From assembly GCA_016722565.1 (NCBI GenBank), contig JADKIU010000001.1:868001-932000 (forward strand): a stretch of 64,000 nt of DNA, in the 5' to 3' direction. Shown piece after piece: positions 44,599 through 56,800 of the stretch (its first letter is position 1; the number at the start of each line of letters is the position of its first letter). Made by a program: the position numbers and the translations under genes. Source of the stretch: Bacteroidota bacterium. GTDB taxonomy: Bacteria > Bacteroidota > Bacteroidia > 2-12-FULL-35-15. Under the pieces are notes generated by a model. That model saw nothing but the letters and a program-made list of their open reading frames with translations, was not told where the DNA came from and did no database searches.

Positions 44599-46272
44599 CT
44601 ACTTGTTTTCCAATGCTTTGATTTGGTTTTTAAGCTCTTCGATTTGTCTTTGCTGCTCTTTAATCGCTTCAACAAGTACAGGAATCAAGCCCATGTAATT
44701 TACCGTTTTGATATCGATTGATTCAATCGTTTTGTCACTAGCTGTTCTTGAATTGTTAGGTGTATGAAGCTTTGTTTGTTTAATTAATTCAGGGAATGCG
44801 GCTTCAACTTCTTCTGCTAATAATCCAATTTTATGACGAGGATCCAGTTTGTATTTTGGATATTTATTTACATCCATATCGTACTGAACACCATTGATTA
44901 ATTTTAATTTTTCCAAGGCATCTTTACCGTTTAAGGTTTTGATATTGGTTTTAAGCATTGCATCAGAAATGTTGAAATACCCTCCAGTTACGTTTACATC
45001 GCCATCAAACCAACCAGCCCATCCAATTGTTCCCGATTGACCATGAATACCATACGCATTGTTTAAATTGTCAATCCCTCTAACACCAGCTCCAGTGGCA
45101 CTCGTTCCAAGGTATTCGCCTTGTACTGCATCGAAAGCTGTTGTTCCGGCTGTAACACTACCATAAACACCAGAGCCATTAAATGTAGAATAACCATTTA
45201 CTGCCCAAGGAAAGGCGGCATTGGAAACACCATTCATTAAATCTCCAGCCAAAACAGTTGCAGTTGTTCCAATAAAAAATTCTCCTAAATTACTTAAACG
45301 GCCTCTTGTTAAGCTATTCGAAACAAGGTCCATATGAGTATTGCTTGTTGTTCCTAAAAAACGTGTACCTGCATTCACATTTGCCGTTGCAACAGATGGA
45401 GCACATAGCCATGCAGCCACTGTGGATGTAACTGGTCCGCCAGATCCAGCTGTTCCATTTACTGTGAAAGTACCATCCGTATTTAAAGTAGGAGTTGTTA
45501 ATGTCCAAGAAGGTCCTGTTGCACCCGTTGCGCCCACAGCGCCTGTCGCATCTGCTGTTCCAGTCGCGCCTGTAGCTCCCGTAGCACCTGCTGTCCCTGT
45601 AGCTCCCGTAGCTCCTGCTGTTCCGGTAGCACCTGTTGCACCAGCCGTTCCAGTTGCGCCAACAGCACCAGTCGCACCAGTCGCACCAACAACTCCGGTA
45701 GCGCCCGTTGCACCAATTGAACCAGTCGCTCCGGTTGCTCCTGCAATTCCAGTTACACCAGTTGTTCCTGTTGGACCAGTCGCACCAGTTGCACCGGGGG
45801 TTCCTGCTCCAAAACCTGTTGGTCCAACAGCACCTGTCGGTCCTGTTGCACCCGTAGCTCCTGTTGTACCAATTCCTGTGGCACCTGTAGCTCCAGCTGT
45901 TCCTGTCGGTCCAGTAGCACCAGCTGTTCCTGCAGGACCTGTCGGTCCAGTAGCACCTGAGCCTCCACCACCCGTTCCGTTACATAACGATACCCAGGTT
46001 GTTGTTGGAACTCTATAAAAGAAATAACACATAGAATCTGTGTTGTAGATTAATAATGAGTTTGCAGGAGTTGCGATTGCTAGCATTCCGGCTGTATTCA
46101 TTCTTGGAACGAGTAGCCCTTTATTAGCAGATAGCAATTCTAAAATTGCTGTTGCATCCGGAGTAGTTGTTCCTATACCAACATTGTCTTGGGCATTATT
46201 GCTTTTTGGTAGCAATACACTTAACATCATTGTTAAAATGATTGCTGCTGATTTGAACAGTTTGCTTTTCAT
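44599..46272 (-). CDS. Secreted collagen-like fibre with C-terminal S74 chaperone domain
   Basis: A 557-residue surface protein. A signal peptide (~1-27) precedes a head almost identical to that of the neighbouring 820-residue protein. Collagen-like G-X-Y triplets run from ~106 to 254 and are broken once by Asp241, where Gly is expected (GTA-DAT-GAV). A beta-repeat section follows. Residues 434-557 are an intramolecular chaperone of the peptidase S74 family. The Ser436-Asp437 dyad in ISDAMLKTNI is the self-cleavage site; LGLAEEV-type IGLLAEEVEAAFPEL and a terminal coiled coil (VEAIKEQQRQIEELKNQI) follow. S74 domains trimerise the fibre and then cut themselves off, so this is a trimeric surface fibre. 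CAAAGTTA at 46297-46304 (minus-strand TAACTTTG) is a possible -7 box. Confidence 0.88.
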   Translation of the reverse strand: MKSKLFKSAAIILTMMLSVLLPKSNNAQDNVGIGTTTPDATAILELLSANKGLLVPRMNTAGMLAIATPANSLLIYNTDSMCYFFYRVPTTTWVSLCNGTGGGGSGATGPTGPAGTAGATGPTGTAGATGATGIGTTGATGATGPTGAVGPTGFGAGTPGATGATGPTGTTGVTGIAGATGATGSIGATGATGVVGATGATGAVGATGTAGATGATGTAGATGATGTAGATGATGATGTADATGAVGATGATGPSWTLTTPTLNTDGTFTVNGTAGSGGPVTSTVAAWLCAPSVATANVNAGTRFLGTTSNTHMDLVSNSLTRGRLSNLGEFFIGTTATVLAGDLMNGVSNAAFPWAVNGYSTFNGSGVYGSVTAGTTAFDAVQGEYLGTSATGAGVRGIDNLNNAYGIHGQSGTIGWAGWFDGDVNVTGGYFNISDAMLKTNIKTLNGKDALEKLKLINGVQYDMDVNKYPKYKLDPRHKIGLLAEEVEAAFPELIKQTKLHTPNNSRTASDKTIESIDIKTVNYMGLIPVLVEAIKEQQRQIEELKNQIKALENK

Positions 46273-46327
46273 AGTAGTTAGTAGTTTTATCTATTACAAA
46301 GTTATAAAAAATCAGGAAAAATCCTAT

Positions 46328-49300
46328 CTATTTTACAATGGTTACTGTACCAGTATATTTATGTTTTTTGTCGTTTTGATCTGTGATTTTAACTACATAA
46401 ACATATACATCTTGTTGTGCAATTTCTTTCCCATGGTTAGCAATTCCATCCCAATGTTTATTGATGTCATCTGCGAAGAAGATTAAATTTCCCCAACGAT
46501 CGTAAATCATCATTTCAAACTTTTTGATGTAATCACCTTTTCCATAAAATTCATCATTGATTCCATCTCCATTTGGTGAAAAAGCATTTGGGATAAAGAA
46601 CGTAAAATCTGGTTCTATCACTAAACACAACTGTGTGTTGTCTGTACAACCAAAGTTACTAGTTACTGTCAGCGTTGCACAATAAGTTCCTGCTTCGGTA
46701 AACGTATGCGTTGGGTTTTGCAAACTACTTGTGCTGTCTGTTCCTGCAAATGGATCACCGAAATTCCAATTCCATCCGGTAATAGCACCGCTTGTAATGG
46801 TGGAGTTGTCGGTGTAATTTACAATTGGACTAAGAATGCTGCTCGACAATGGTGCAGTAAAACTAGCAACCGGATTTGGATAAACGGTAATGTAGTTTAC
46901 GATGCTATCGGTAGCTGTACAACCCAGTGTAGTTGTTGTTGATAATGTAACAGTATAATTACCCGGATTCGCATAGCAGTTGGTTGGTGCAGCAGCAGTG
47001 CTGGTGTTTCCATCACCAAAGTTCCAGTTCCAAGAAGCAACGGTTCCACCGGTTGTGTTATCAGCAAATGTGACACATAACGGAGCACATCCGGAAGTAA
47101 CCGGAGCGCTGAATGCAACTACCGGTGCAGGTAATACGGTAACAGTAACGGTAGCAGTAACGGTAGGTGAACATCCGTCACTCGCAGTAACTGTATATGT
47201 CGTAGTTACCGCAGGTGAAACCGTAAGTGGTGTTCCAGCACCTGCAGGTGCCCATGTATAAGTATATGGTCCGCCAGTTCCTAGTGAAGCCAATGCCGAA
47301 ATGCTGGTAGATGCTCCCGGACAAATAGATGCAGTGCCGCTGGCAACCACAGCTAGTGGAGGATTTACGGTAACTGTAACGGTAACCGGTGCAGCCGGAC
47401 AACCATTTACATCGGTTGCATTTACAGTATAGGTTGTAGTTGTTGCCGGTGTAACCACTACAGAAGGAGTCGTTCCCGTTCCAGCTGGTGACCAAGTGTA
47501 ATTGTATGCTCCACCATTTCCACCGGAAGCGGAAGCTGTAATAGTTGTGCTTCCACCTGTACAAACGCCAGCAGGTGCAATCGGTGCAATCACCACCAAT
47601 GTAGGTTCTGTAATTGTAGCGGTAACGGTAGCTGTACAACTATTTGCATCCGTAATGGTACAAGTATAAGTACCTGCACATAATCCGGTAGCAGTAGCCG
47701 TAGTTTGAACAGGAACGGTGTTCCATGAATAAGAATATCCAGCGCCCACAGTTCCACCGGCACCGGTAGCTGTAGCTGTTCCATCACAAACAGCATTACA
47801 AGTAGCAGGTGTAGCAACAGCAGTAGCTGTTAGCAAAGTAGGTTCAACAACGGTAGCTGTTCCTGAAGAGGTACAACCCCACGAATCGGTAACGGTAACG
47901 GTGTATGTTCCAATACATAACGGACTGCAAGAAGCGGCCGCACATCCGGAAGACCATGCATAATTATATGCAGGTGTTCCACCAGAAGGAATCACAATGG
48001 TTTGTCCGTTACATGCACCATTACAAGTTACATCAATACCAGCAATGGCAAGTGTAATTTGAGGATCAGCAAATACGGTAACGGTACTTGTTCCAGTACA
48101 TCCGCTGGCATCGGTTACTAACACCGAATAGGTAGTGGTAGTAGCAGGTGAAGCGGTAGGAGTAGCGGTGGTAGCACCAACAAGTGATGCAGCCGGAGTC
48201 CAGTTGTAAGTAAATCCAGCACCGGTTGGTGTAACACCTAAAACAGTGCTAGCACCAAAACAAATGGTATCATTTAATCCTGCATTAACAGTTAAACCCG
48301 GGTTTACTGTAACAGTAGCAACAGCAGTTGATGAACAACCCAATGAAGTACCGGTAACGGTATAGGATGTAGTGGCAGCAGGAGTAACATTAATTGGATT
48401 GGTTGTAGCACCAGTCGACCAAGCATAGGTAGTAGCACCAGCAGCAGTTAATGTTGCAGTACCTGCAGGACAAATACTGGTAGAGTTTACAGTAGTTACC
48501 GGAATAGGGTTAACGGTAACGGTAGCAACAGTAGTAGACGTACAACCCAATGAAGTACCAGTAACGGTATAAGTAGTAGTTGTAGCAGGTGTAACAGTAA
48601 TCGGGTTAGTTGTAGCACCAGTAGACCAAGCATACGAAGTAGCACCGGCAGCGGTTAAAGTAGCCACATCACCAGCACAAATGGTTGGTGAGTTAACGGT
48701 AGTAACAGGTAATGGATTTACAGTTACGGTTGCAATGGCAGAGCCCGTACATCCGGAAGAGGTTCCAGTTACAGTATAGGTTGTTGTAGTTGCAGGGGAT
48801 ACTGTAATTGGATTCGTTGTAGCACCTGTTGACCAAGAAAAAGTAGTAGCTCCAGCACCAGTAAGTGTAGCGGTTTGGCCGGCACAAATTGTAGGTGAGT
48901 TAACCGTAACAGCAACAGATCCTCCAACGGTAACGGTAGCTATTGCTGTGTTTGTACAGCCTGCAGTTGTACCGGTAACGGTATAGGTGGTTGTTACTAA
49001 AGGGGATACAGTAATCGGATTTGTTGTTGCGCCTGTTGACCAAGCATATGTTGTTGCTCCTGCGCCTGTAAGAACAGCGGGTTGTCCCGGGCAAACTGTT
49101 AAGGAGTTAACAGAAACAACTGGTCGAGGATTAATTGTAATCGTAAATGTGCTCGCTACACCCGGACATGTACTTCCCGGTATTGTAGGGGTAACAGTAA
49201 TTGTTGATGTAATAGGGACGGCACCCGCATTGACTGCTGTAAAGGACGGTAAACTTGTTGTTCCACTCGCGGCTAATCCGATCGTAGCATTTGAGTTTGT

Positions 49301-50635
49301 CCAAGCAAATGTAGCACCGGCAGGAGTACTCGTAAATGTATTAATAGGAACTACATCACCAGCACAAAATGTGAGATTGGTTTCCGGAACCACAGTTGGG
49401 CTTGGGGTAACGTAAACAACAATTGGGAAAGAAATGGATGTAAAACAAGCATTTATTGGTGTTCCAGTTACAGTATAAGTTGTTGTTGTTGCAGGATTAG
49501 CAGAAACAGTAGTTCCTGTAGCAGATGAAAGGCCTGCAGCCGGGCTCCAAGACCAGTTATAACTTGCAATATTTGGCCCGGTAACTCCTAAAGTCGCAGG
49601 AACACCTTGACAGATTCTTGCAGTATCCGTGTAAGGTGTACATGCAGCAGGTGGTGCAGTTGCAGAACCTGGATAGGTTAAATACGTTGTGTTTGCAACC
49701 GCTTGAGCAGCTGCTAAGTCATCCAGAATACAAACGAACTTAAAGGTTTCAGTTGCACCAGGAGCCAAGTTCTGTATTCTATATGCCAAACCAATAGCCC
49801 CATCAACAAATAACGTTGAGCCTACAGTTTGTGTAAAACCCGCGACTCCATTCCATAAATCGGAAGCGTCTCGGTTCGCAAATCCACCATAATAAGCTCT
49901 CCAATTTGCTCCAGTTGCAGCTAATCCAAAATAGGACATTGGCTGACTTGCTGGTAGTGAAGAGGTTGCTTTTACGTGAGCTGTATTGCACAAACCAGAA
50001 AAGGGTTGTGAAACAATAGTATTCTGAGTAGTAAAGTCACCGCTGATAGGCTGATTGTTATCTGGATCTAAATTTCGGTAGTAAAATAACTCAGGAATTG
50101 TAGCACCCGTATTGTTCGTGATGGATACAGTAGTTGTATAAAATAAATCTGTAGTTTTTAAAAAGTAATTAATTTTTATATGAATGTTTGTTGACGATGT
50201 TAAATCTCCTTCCCAATCAGAGCTGATACAGCTGAATGTTTGCGACCAAGAAGTAAGCGCTCCATTGATTTGTTGAACCGGTGCACAGTTATTACTTGCT
50301 TTGATGCCCGTTGCGCTACCTACTTCAACGCCCCATCCATTTTCAGGACTTCCAGGCGTAAAAAAATCACCATCAAAGGTCAACCATGCGTTGGCTTGAG
50401 GATTAGAAACAAAACCAAAAAATGGATTTCCCGAACGAAAGTGCATGCCTGGTAATGGAGGTGAAACTCCTGTTGGACATCCTTCGTAACCACCGTTTCC
50501 GGCTAATCCGATTTCAACAAATGTACCTCTGATATAGGCATTCGCCCCTACCATTTGAGCCTTTAAAATATTTATGTTTAAAAAACATATAACAAAAAGA
50601 AGCGGAGCAACGAGTAGTTTAGAAAATTTAGCCAT
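46328..50635 (-). CDS. T9SS type-B secreted adhesin with PKD, Ig-like and SprB-like repeats
   Basis: A 1435-residue surface protein. Signal peptide to ~26 (NILKAQ), then a distinct ~300-residue globular head (residues ~27-330). At least four Ig-like units of the TVNSPTICAGQTATLTGAG type follow, plus a PKD-like ETNLTFCAGDVVP unit and SprB-like units (VTCNGACNGQTI, ATCNAVCDGTAT). Near the end are two PKD domains (WNWNFGDGNTST, WNWNFGDPFAG). The gliding-motility-type (type B) T9SS sorting domain FFIPNAFSPNGDGINDEF...YDRWGNLIF...GTVTIVK closes the protein. Such proteins are carried to the cell surface and mediate adhesion or gliding. Its neighbour upstream has the same C-terminal design. Confidence 0.92.
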   Translation of the reverse strand: MAKFSKLLVAPLLFVICFLNINILKAQMVGANAYIRGTFVEIGLAGNGGYEGCPTGVSPPLPGMHFRSGNPFFGFVSNPQANAWLTFDGDFFTPGSPENGWGVEVGSATGIKASNNCAPVQQINGALTSWSQTFSCISSDWEGDLTSSTNIHIKINYFLKTTDLFYTTTVSITNNTGATIPELFYYRNLDPDNNQPISGDFTTQNTIVSQPFSGLCNTAHVKATSSLPASQPMSYFGLAATGANWRAYYGGFANRDASDLWNGVAGFTQTVGSTLFVDGAIGLAYRIQNLAPGATETFKFVCILDDLAAAQAVANTTYLTYPGSATAPPAACTPYTDTARICQGVPATLGVTGPNIASYNWSWSPAAGLSSATGTTVSANPATTTTYTVTGTPINACFTSISFPIVVYVTPSPTVVPETNLTFCAGDVVPINTFTSTPAGATFAWTNSNATIGLAASGTTSLPSFTAVNAGAVPITSTITVTPTIPGSTCPGVASTFTITINPRPVVSVNSLTVCPGQPAVLTGAGATTYAWSTGATTNPITVSPLVTTTYTVTGTTAGCTNTAIATVTVGGSVAVTVNSPTICAGQTATLTGAGATTFSWSTGATTNPITVSPATTTTYTVTGTSSGCTGSAIATVTVNPLPVTTVNSPTICAGDVATLTAAGATSYAWSTGATTNPITVTPATTTTYTVTGTSLGCTSTTVATVTVNPIPVTTVNSTSICPAGTATLTAAGATTYAWSTGATTNPINVTPAATTSYTVTGTSLGCSSTAVATVTVNPGLTVNAGLNDTICFGASTVLGVTPTGAGFTYNWTPAASLVGATTATPTASPATTTTYSVLVTDASGCTGTSTVTVFADPQITLAIAGIDVTCNGACNGQTIVIPSGGTPAYNYAWSSGCAAASCSPLCIGTYTVTVTDSWGCTSSGTATVVEPTLLTATAVATPATCNAVCDGTATATGAGGTVGAGYSYSWNTVPVQTTATATGLCAGTYTCTITDANSCTATVTATITEPTLVVIAPIAPAGVCTGGSTTITASASGGNGGAYNYTWSPAGTGTTPSVVVTPATTTTYTVNATDVNGCPAAPVTVTVTVNPPLAVVASGTASICPGASTSISALASLGTGGPYTYTWAPAGAGTPLTVSPAVTTTYTVTASDGCSPTVTATVTVTVLPAPVVAFSAPVTSGCAPLCVTFADNTTGGTVASWNWNFGDGNTSTAAAPTNCYANPGNYTVTLSTTTTLGCTATDSIVNYITVYPNPVASFTAPLSSSILSPIVNYTDNSTITSGAITGWNWNFGDPFAGTDSTSSLQNPTHTFTEAGTYCATLTVTSNFGCTDNTQLCLVIEPDFTFFIPNAFSPNGDGINDEFYGKGDYIKKFEMMIYDRWGNLIFFADDINKHWDGIANHGKEIAQQDVYVYVVKITDQNDKKHKYTGTVTIVK

Positions 50636-50824
50636 TTTGTTTTAGTTTAGAGAAAATAAATATTAAGAAAAAGAGAGTATGAAATCTATGTTGTTTCGTT
50701 TCATTAAATGTAACAAAAATCAGTGAAAAATTCAATTTTTCCGTTTCACTATAAAATTGATGCTTTTTATGGCCAAAAGGTTGCATGAAGAGGTCTGATT
50801 TTTTAATAATTCAGGAATTGGTGC

Positions 50825-50856
50825 AAAAAAAAGAGGCCGGAAGAAATTCCGGCCTC
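50825..50856 (-). terminator. Intrinsic terminator after the 3774-residue adhesin gene
   Basis: Perfect 10-bp stem GAGGCCGGAA/TTCCGGCCTC (50833-50842 and 50847-50856) with tetraloop, followed on the minus strand by eight T. It makes the giant adhesin and the 1435-residue adhesin separate units. Confidence 0.93.
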
Positions 50857-50878
50857 ATCGAAAAGTATTTTGGATGGA

Positions 50879-53800
50879 TTATTTTACAATTGTAACGGTT
50901 CCAACATATTGCTTCGTGTCACCTTTGAAATCTTTTGTGGTGATTTTCCAAACATATACGTCTATTTGAGCTACTTTGTCGCCTCCATTCGCTTTACCAT
51001 CCCAACCTTTGTTGATATCTGTAGTTTTATAAATCATACTTCCCCAGCGGTCAAAAATCATCATTTCAAAGTTTTCAGGATCAATACCAACACCTTGCGG
51101 GAAGAAGGTATCGTTATTTCCATCATGATTTAATGGTGTAAAGGCGTTTGGTACATACAATGTATATTCCGGCAGTACTTCTAAATCGTTGAAGGCTGTA
51201 TCGGTACATCCATAGCTATTGGTTACAACCAACATAACTGTATATGAACCAGTGTCATTGTATGAGTAGGATGGATTTTGAGTAGTATCGGAATAAATTC
51301 CGGAAGGATATTCAAAATTCCATTCCCAAGCATTCGCTCCTGTGGATAAATCAGTAAAGTCTACCAATGGAGCCGTTTGTGTAATGGTGGTTGGTGAATA
51401 ACTAAATGCAGCAGTAGGAGCGGGATATACATCGATATAACTATTATTTGTTATTGTTGATGTACAACCTAAAGCCGTTGTAACGGTTAATGTTACATTA
51501 TATGTTCCCGGATCTGGATAGGTATGTGTAACCGGTTCCCCAACAACGTTTGGTGTACCATCTCCAAAGTTCCATGAATAAACAGTTCCGATATCACTTA
51601 CACCATTAAATGTAACCGTGAAATCTTCACAGCCTGCAGTATCGTTTGCTAACATAAATGATACAGCTAAAGGATTAACAGTAACTGTAGCAGTATCAGT
51701 AGCAAGTAATGAACAACCGTCATCTACAATCACAATATAATTAAATGGTGACGAAGCGATTGATGGTGATACGCTTTGAGAAGCACCTACAAATGAATTG
51801 CTCCATGTGTATGTATACGGTCCTCCATTACCACCGGAAGCTGCAGCAGAGATTGTTACAAAACTTCCACTACAAACGCTTACATCTGTTGCCGTAACGG
51901 TAACCGGAGGATTAACAAACAATGTAATGGTTTCAGTCGGAGAAACACATCCGTTTGCATCTGTTACGTATACGTCATAAGTAGTGGTAATTGTAGGATT
52001 TACAACATGAGGACCTGCTCCTGTGAATGTTGCAGGAATCCATGTGTAAGTGTAAGTTGGTGTTCCTCCGTATCCGGCACCGTAAATCATTGCGTTCTCT
52101 CCGATACAGATTGTATCAGTCGGACTAACAATAATGCCATTTGGTGAAGGTTGAGTTACAGCTACTGAACCGACTGCGGTACATCCATTGTTATCAGTAA
52201 CAGTTACAGTATAAGTTCCTGCGACCAATGCAGTGGCTGTTTGTGTTGTTTGAGCGCCAATTCCACTCCACAAGTATGTATACAATGGAGTTCCACCAAC
52301 TGGGAATACAGTTGCAGTACCCAATGCTGTTCCATTACACAATGGTTCTGTGAATGTGAATGGTGCCAATGTAGGACCAGCTTGATCAGCTAATACTACG
52401 GAAGTGTCTGCTGTACATCCATTCGCATCGGTCACAATTGCATAATAGGTTGCGGCCGGCAATGAGGTTGCAATAGCCGTTGTTTGTGCAGATGGGTCAT
52501 CCCATAGATAGGTATACCCAGGTGTACCACCTAAAGGTGTAACAGAGATAAATCCGTTCGCATTACCACAGGTACTTGGGTTTGTTATTGTTGTTAAAGC
52601 AATTGGACTTGGTTGAGTGATAACGAACGTCATCGTACTTGAACATCCATTTTGATCTGCAACAACAACATTGTAACTTCCCGCAACAAGTCCGGTTACG
52701 GTAGGTCCGGAGCCAACATTTGGTGTCCAAGTATATGTATACCCTGGAGTACCACCTGTCACATTTAAATTAATAACACCATTGCTTCCACCGTTGCAAC
52801 TTACGTTTGTAGTGGATGTAAGTGCAATATTAATAGCAGGAGGTGTTGTGATGTTAACAGAGCTGGTACTTGTACAACCGTTTGCATCGGTAATGGTTAC
52901 AGTATAACCTGCAGCACATAATCCTGTTGCTGCTGGGCTTGTTTGAACAGGACTAGTATTCCACAAGTAAGTATAAGGAGCAGTTCCGCCTCCAGCGCCT
53001 ACAGTAGCAGTTCCATCACAGGTCAAGAAACAACTTACATTGCTGGAAGCAAGTATGCCGGAAACTAATGGTGCCGGTTCGTTAATGGTAACTGAAGCAG
53101 ATCCAATACAGCCAATTGAGTCAGTATATGTGACAGTATAAATTCCACCCGAAAGTCCACTCACAAAAGCTGTTGTTTGTCCGGTTGGGGTCCATGTAAT
53201 TGAATAAGGAATGATTCCACCAACTGCGGATGATTGTGCACTTCCGTTAGCAGCGCCTGCGCATGTAACATTTGCACTGGTAGGAATTGTTACCACTGGT
53301 GCAGTGTTGTCATTCACGTTTGCAACTCCTACCACACTACAACCATTTCCATCCGTAATTGAAATGGTGTAAACGCCAGCATTAATATTTGACGCACAGC
53401 TTGTTGTTTGTGTCGAAGGGTCATTCCATGAATATGCAAATGGTGGAACACCACCTGTTATTGCAGCACATGCAGATCCATCAGCATTTCCACAGCTGGA
53501 GTTTGTTGTTGTAGTTGTTACCGCAAGAATTGTTGGTTGCGTAATTACAACAGAAGCAGTTGCTAAACAGCCGTTACCATCAGTTACTGTTAAATCGTGC
53601 ACTCCATCACAAATTGCGGTGATGTTTGGTGTTGTTGCAAAAGAAGGTGTCCATAAGAAAGTATATGGTCCAGTACCACCCGTGTACACTGCATTTGCAG
53701 TAGCATCACATGCTCCAAAGCAAGTAACATTCGTACTCGTAATGGTTGCAATTAATTCGAATGGTTCAGTAATATTTGCTGTTGTAGATGCGGTACAACC

Positions 53801-56800
53801 ATTTGCATCTGTAACGGTTACGGTGTAGTTGGCAGCGCATAAATTGTTTACAGAAGCTCCGGCAGTACTTGTCGGATTCCATAGATAGGCATAAGGTGCA
53901 GATCCACCAACAACTGTAGCAGAAGCAAATCCATCACAGGCTCCGAAACAAGTGACATTTCCAATTGAAGTAATGGAAGCCACCATTGAGGCAGGGGTTG
54001 TAATTGTTACGGTTTGAGTGGCTGTACAATTGTTTGCATCTGTAACGGTTACTGTATAAGATCCAGCACATAAACCAGTAGCAACCTGAGTTGTTTGTGC
54101 ATTGATATCGTTCCAGGAATAAGTGAAAGGTCCTGTTCCTGTTAAAGGATTAGCAGTAGCAGTTGCATCACATAATCCACTGCAACTTACGTTTGTATTT
54201 GCGATGGCTACAGTTACTGCAATTGGATCAACAAGAGTTGCCGGTTTAAATGCAGTACATCCGTTTACATCGGTTACTTGAAGTGTATAAGTGCCAGCGC
54301 ATAATCCTAAATTAAATGGAGTGGTTACTCCACCCGGATTCCACAAATAAGTATATGGAGCTGTTCCACCCAATGTATTAGAAGTAAGCGATCCATTGCA
54401 AGCACCTGCACATGATGGGTGAACGATAGCAATTGCTAAATCCAATAAAACAGGTTCAGTAATAGTTGTTGAAACAGAAGCAACACATCCACTGGCATCT
54501 GTGGCAACAAGCGTATAGGTTCCTGCCACTAAGTTCGTAGCTGTTGGCAATGTTTGTCCATTACTCCATGAGAATGTAAATGGAATTGTTCCTCCGCTCA
54601 CTGTCACCGTTGCACTTCCATCATTGTCTCCGAAACAAGAAACGTTGTTTGTGCTGAACACAGTAGCAACTGGTCCTGCTAAGTTGTTAATTGTAACCGG
54701 ATGTGTTTGAGTACAACCATTCGCATCGGTAACTGTAACAACATAGGTGTTTGAAGGTAATCCGGAAGCAGTAGCTGTTGTTTGAGCTGCAGCATCACTC
54801 CATAAGTATGTATACGGACCTGTTCCACCACCAACAGAAACAGTTGCGCTTCCGTTTGCCATGCTACAGGTTGCGTCAACTTGAGTGGATGTAATGGTCA
54901 TTCCTGCAGGTTCTGTTATAGTAACAGATCCTGTTTTTTGACAACCATTTGCATCGGTGTAAACACATGTATAGGTTCCTGCAGATAAACCTGCAATGGT
55001 TTGCGTGGTGTAACTTCCCGGTACCCATAGATATGTATATCCTGGAGTACCACCGGCAGGGTTAATGGTGATAAATCCATCGTTGCCACCGAAACAAGAT
55101 ACGTTAGAAGTTGTGAATGTATGCGTTAATAAAGTTGGCTCTGTAATTACAGTTGTAGCTGTAGAAATACATCCATTTCCATCTGTTACCGTAACGGTAT
55201 AACTTGCAGGTCCTAGTCCCGTAGCTGTTACCGTTGTTTGTGATGTTGGTGTCCAAGCATAAGTAAACGGAGGTGTCGCTCCTGCACCCATCGATACCGT
55301 TGCTTCTCCATCGTTTGCTGCAGTACAAGAAACGTTGATGCTTGATGAAATCACTGCTGTGCCACCCGGGTTAGAACCCACAACCGTTGTAGCGGATTGT
55401 GTACAACCGTTTGCATCAGTTACTGTCACCGTATAATTACCTGCAGTGATTGCACTATTCGTTAATGTGGTTGATCCTGTTCCTGCAGGAGTCCATAAGT
55501 ACGAATAGGTTGGTGTCGCTCCAGTAGCTGTTACTGTTGCGGAACCGTTTGCCGCAACACAGGTTGCGTTGGTTACTGAAGTAGTTAACGTTAATGCAGT
55601 AGGCTGTGTAATTGTTACCGGTACGGCAACTGTACAACCATTTGCATCCTGAACAGTAATTGTATGAGCTCCTAATGTTAATCCTGAGAAAGTTGCACTT
55701 GTTCCAAATGCACCACCATCCAATGAATAGGTATAAGTTGTGGTGCCACCTGCAGCTGCAATTGTAACACTTCCGTTGCTTCCACCAAAACAGTTAATGT
55801 TTGTTTGTGCACTAATTGTTCCTGTTAATACTGTTGGCTGCGTGATTGTAACAGGCACCGATACTGTACAACCGTTCGCATCTTGAGCGACAACAGTGTA
55901 GGTTCCTTGCCCTAATGTTGTAAATGTTCCACTACCACCCAATACACCACCATTGATGGAATATAGATATGGGCTGGTAGATCCGGAAGCTGTTACAGTA
56001 ACACTTCCGTTTGTTCCTCCGTTACAACTAACGTTTGTTTGTGCTGTTATAGAAGCTGTTAATCCACTTAAGTCAACAATTGTAATGGTTGTTGTTCCTG
56101 TACATCCATTTGCATCGCTTGCTGTTACAGTGTAAGTACCTGCAGCTAATCCTGTGAAGTTTCCACTTGGTTGGAAAGCTGCTCCGATTGAATAAGTATA
56201 GGTAGGTGTTCCACCAGCTCCGGTTGCAGTTAATGAACCATTAGCTGCACCGCATGTAGCATCGATTTTTGTAGCTGTTACTGTTACTTGTGTTGGTTGA
56301 GTAATTGTTACTGCTTGTGTGAATAGACATCCGTTTCCGTCTTGAATAGTTACGGTATATGGTCCAGCAGTTAATGTATTGAATGTTCCACTGGATTGAT
56401 AAGTTGTTCCTCCATTGATTGAATATTGGAAAGTTGGTGTTCCGCCTGCAGCTGCGACTGTTACACTGCCTGTAGCTCCACCAAAGCAAGCTACGTTCGT
56501 TTGCGCTGTTACAGAAGATGTAATAGCAGTTGGTTGCGTAATGATTACTGCTTGAGCAACCGTACAGTTATTACCGTCTCTTACAATTATTGTATAACTG
56601 CCAGCCGCAAGCGAAGAGAATGTTCCACTGGCTTGGAAAGTTGTACCTCCATTGATTGAATACTGATAGGTTGGTGTACCGCCTGAACCAGCAACAGTAA
56701 CACTTCCAGTGCTACCTCCGAAACAGTTTACGTTTGTTTGAGCGGTGATAGATGCTGTAAGTGCAAAAGGTTCAGTGATTGTAACGGTTGCCGTACTTGT

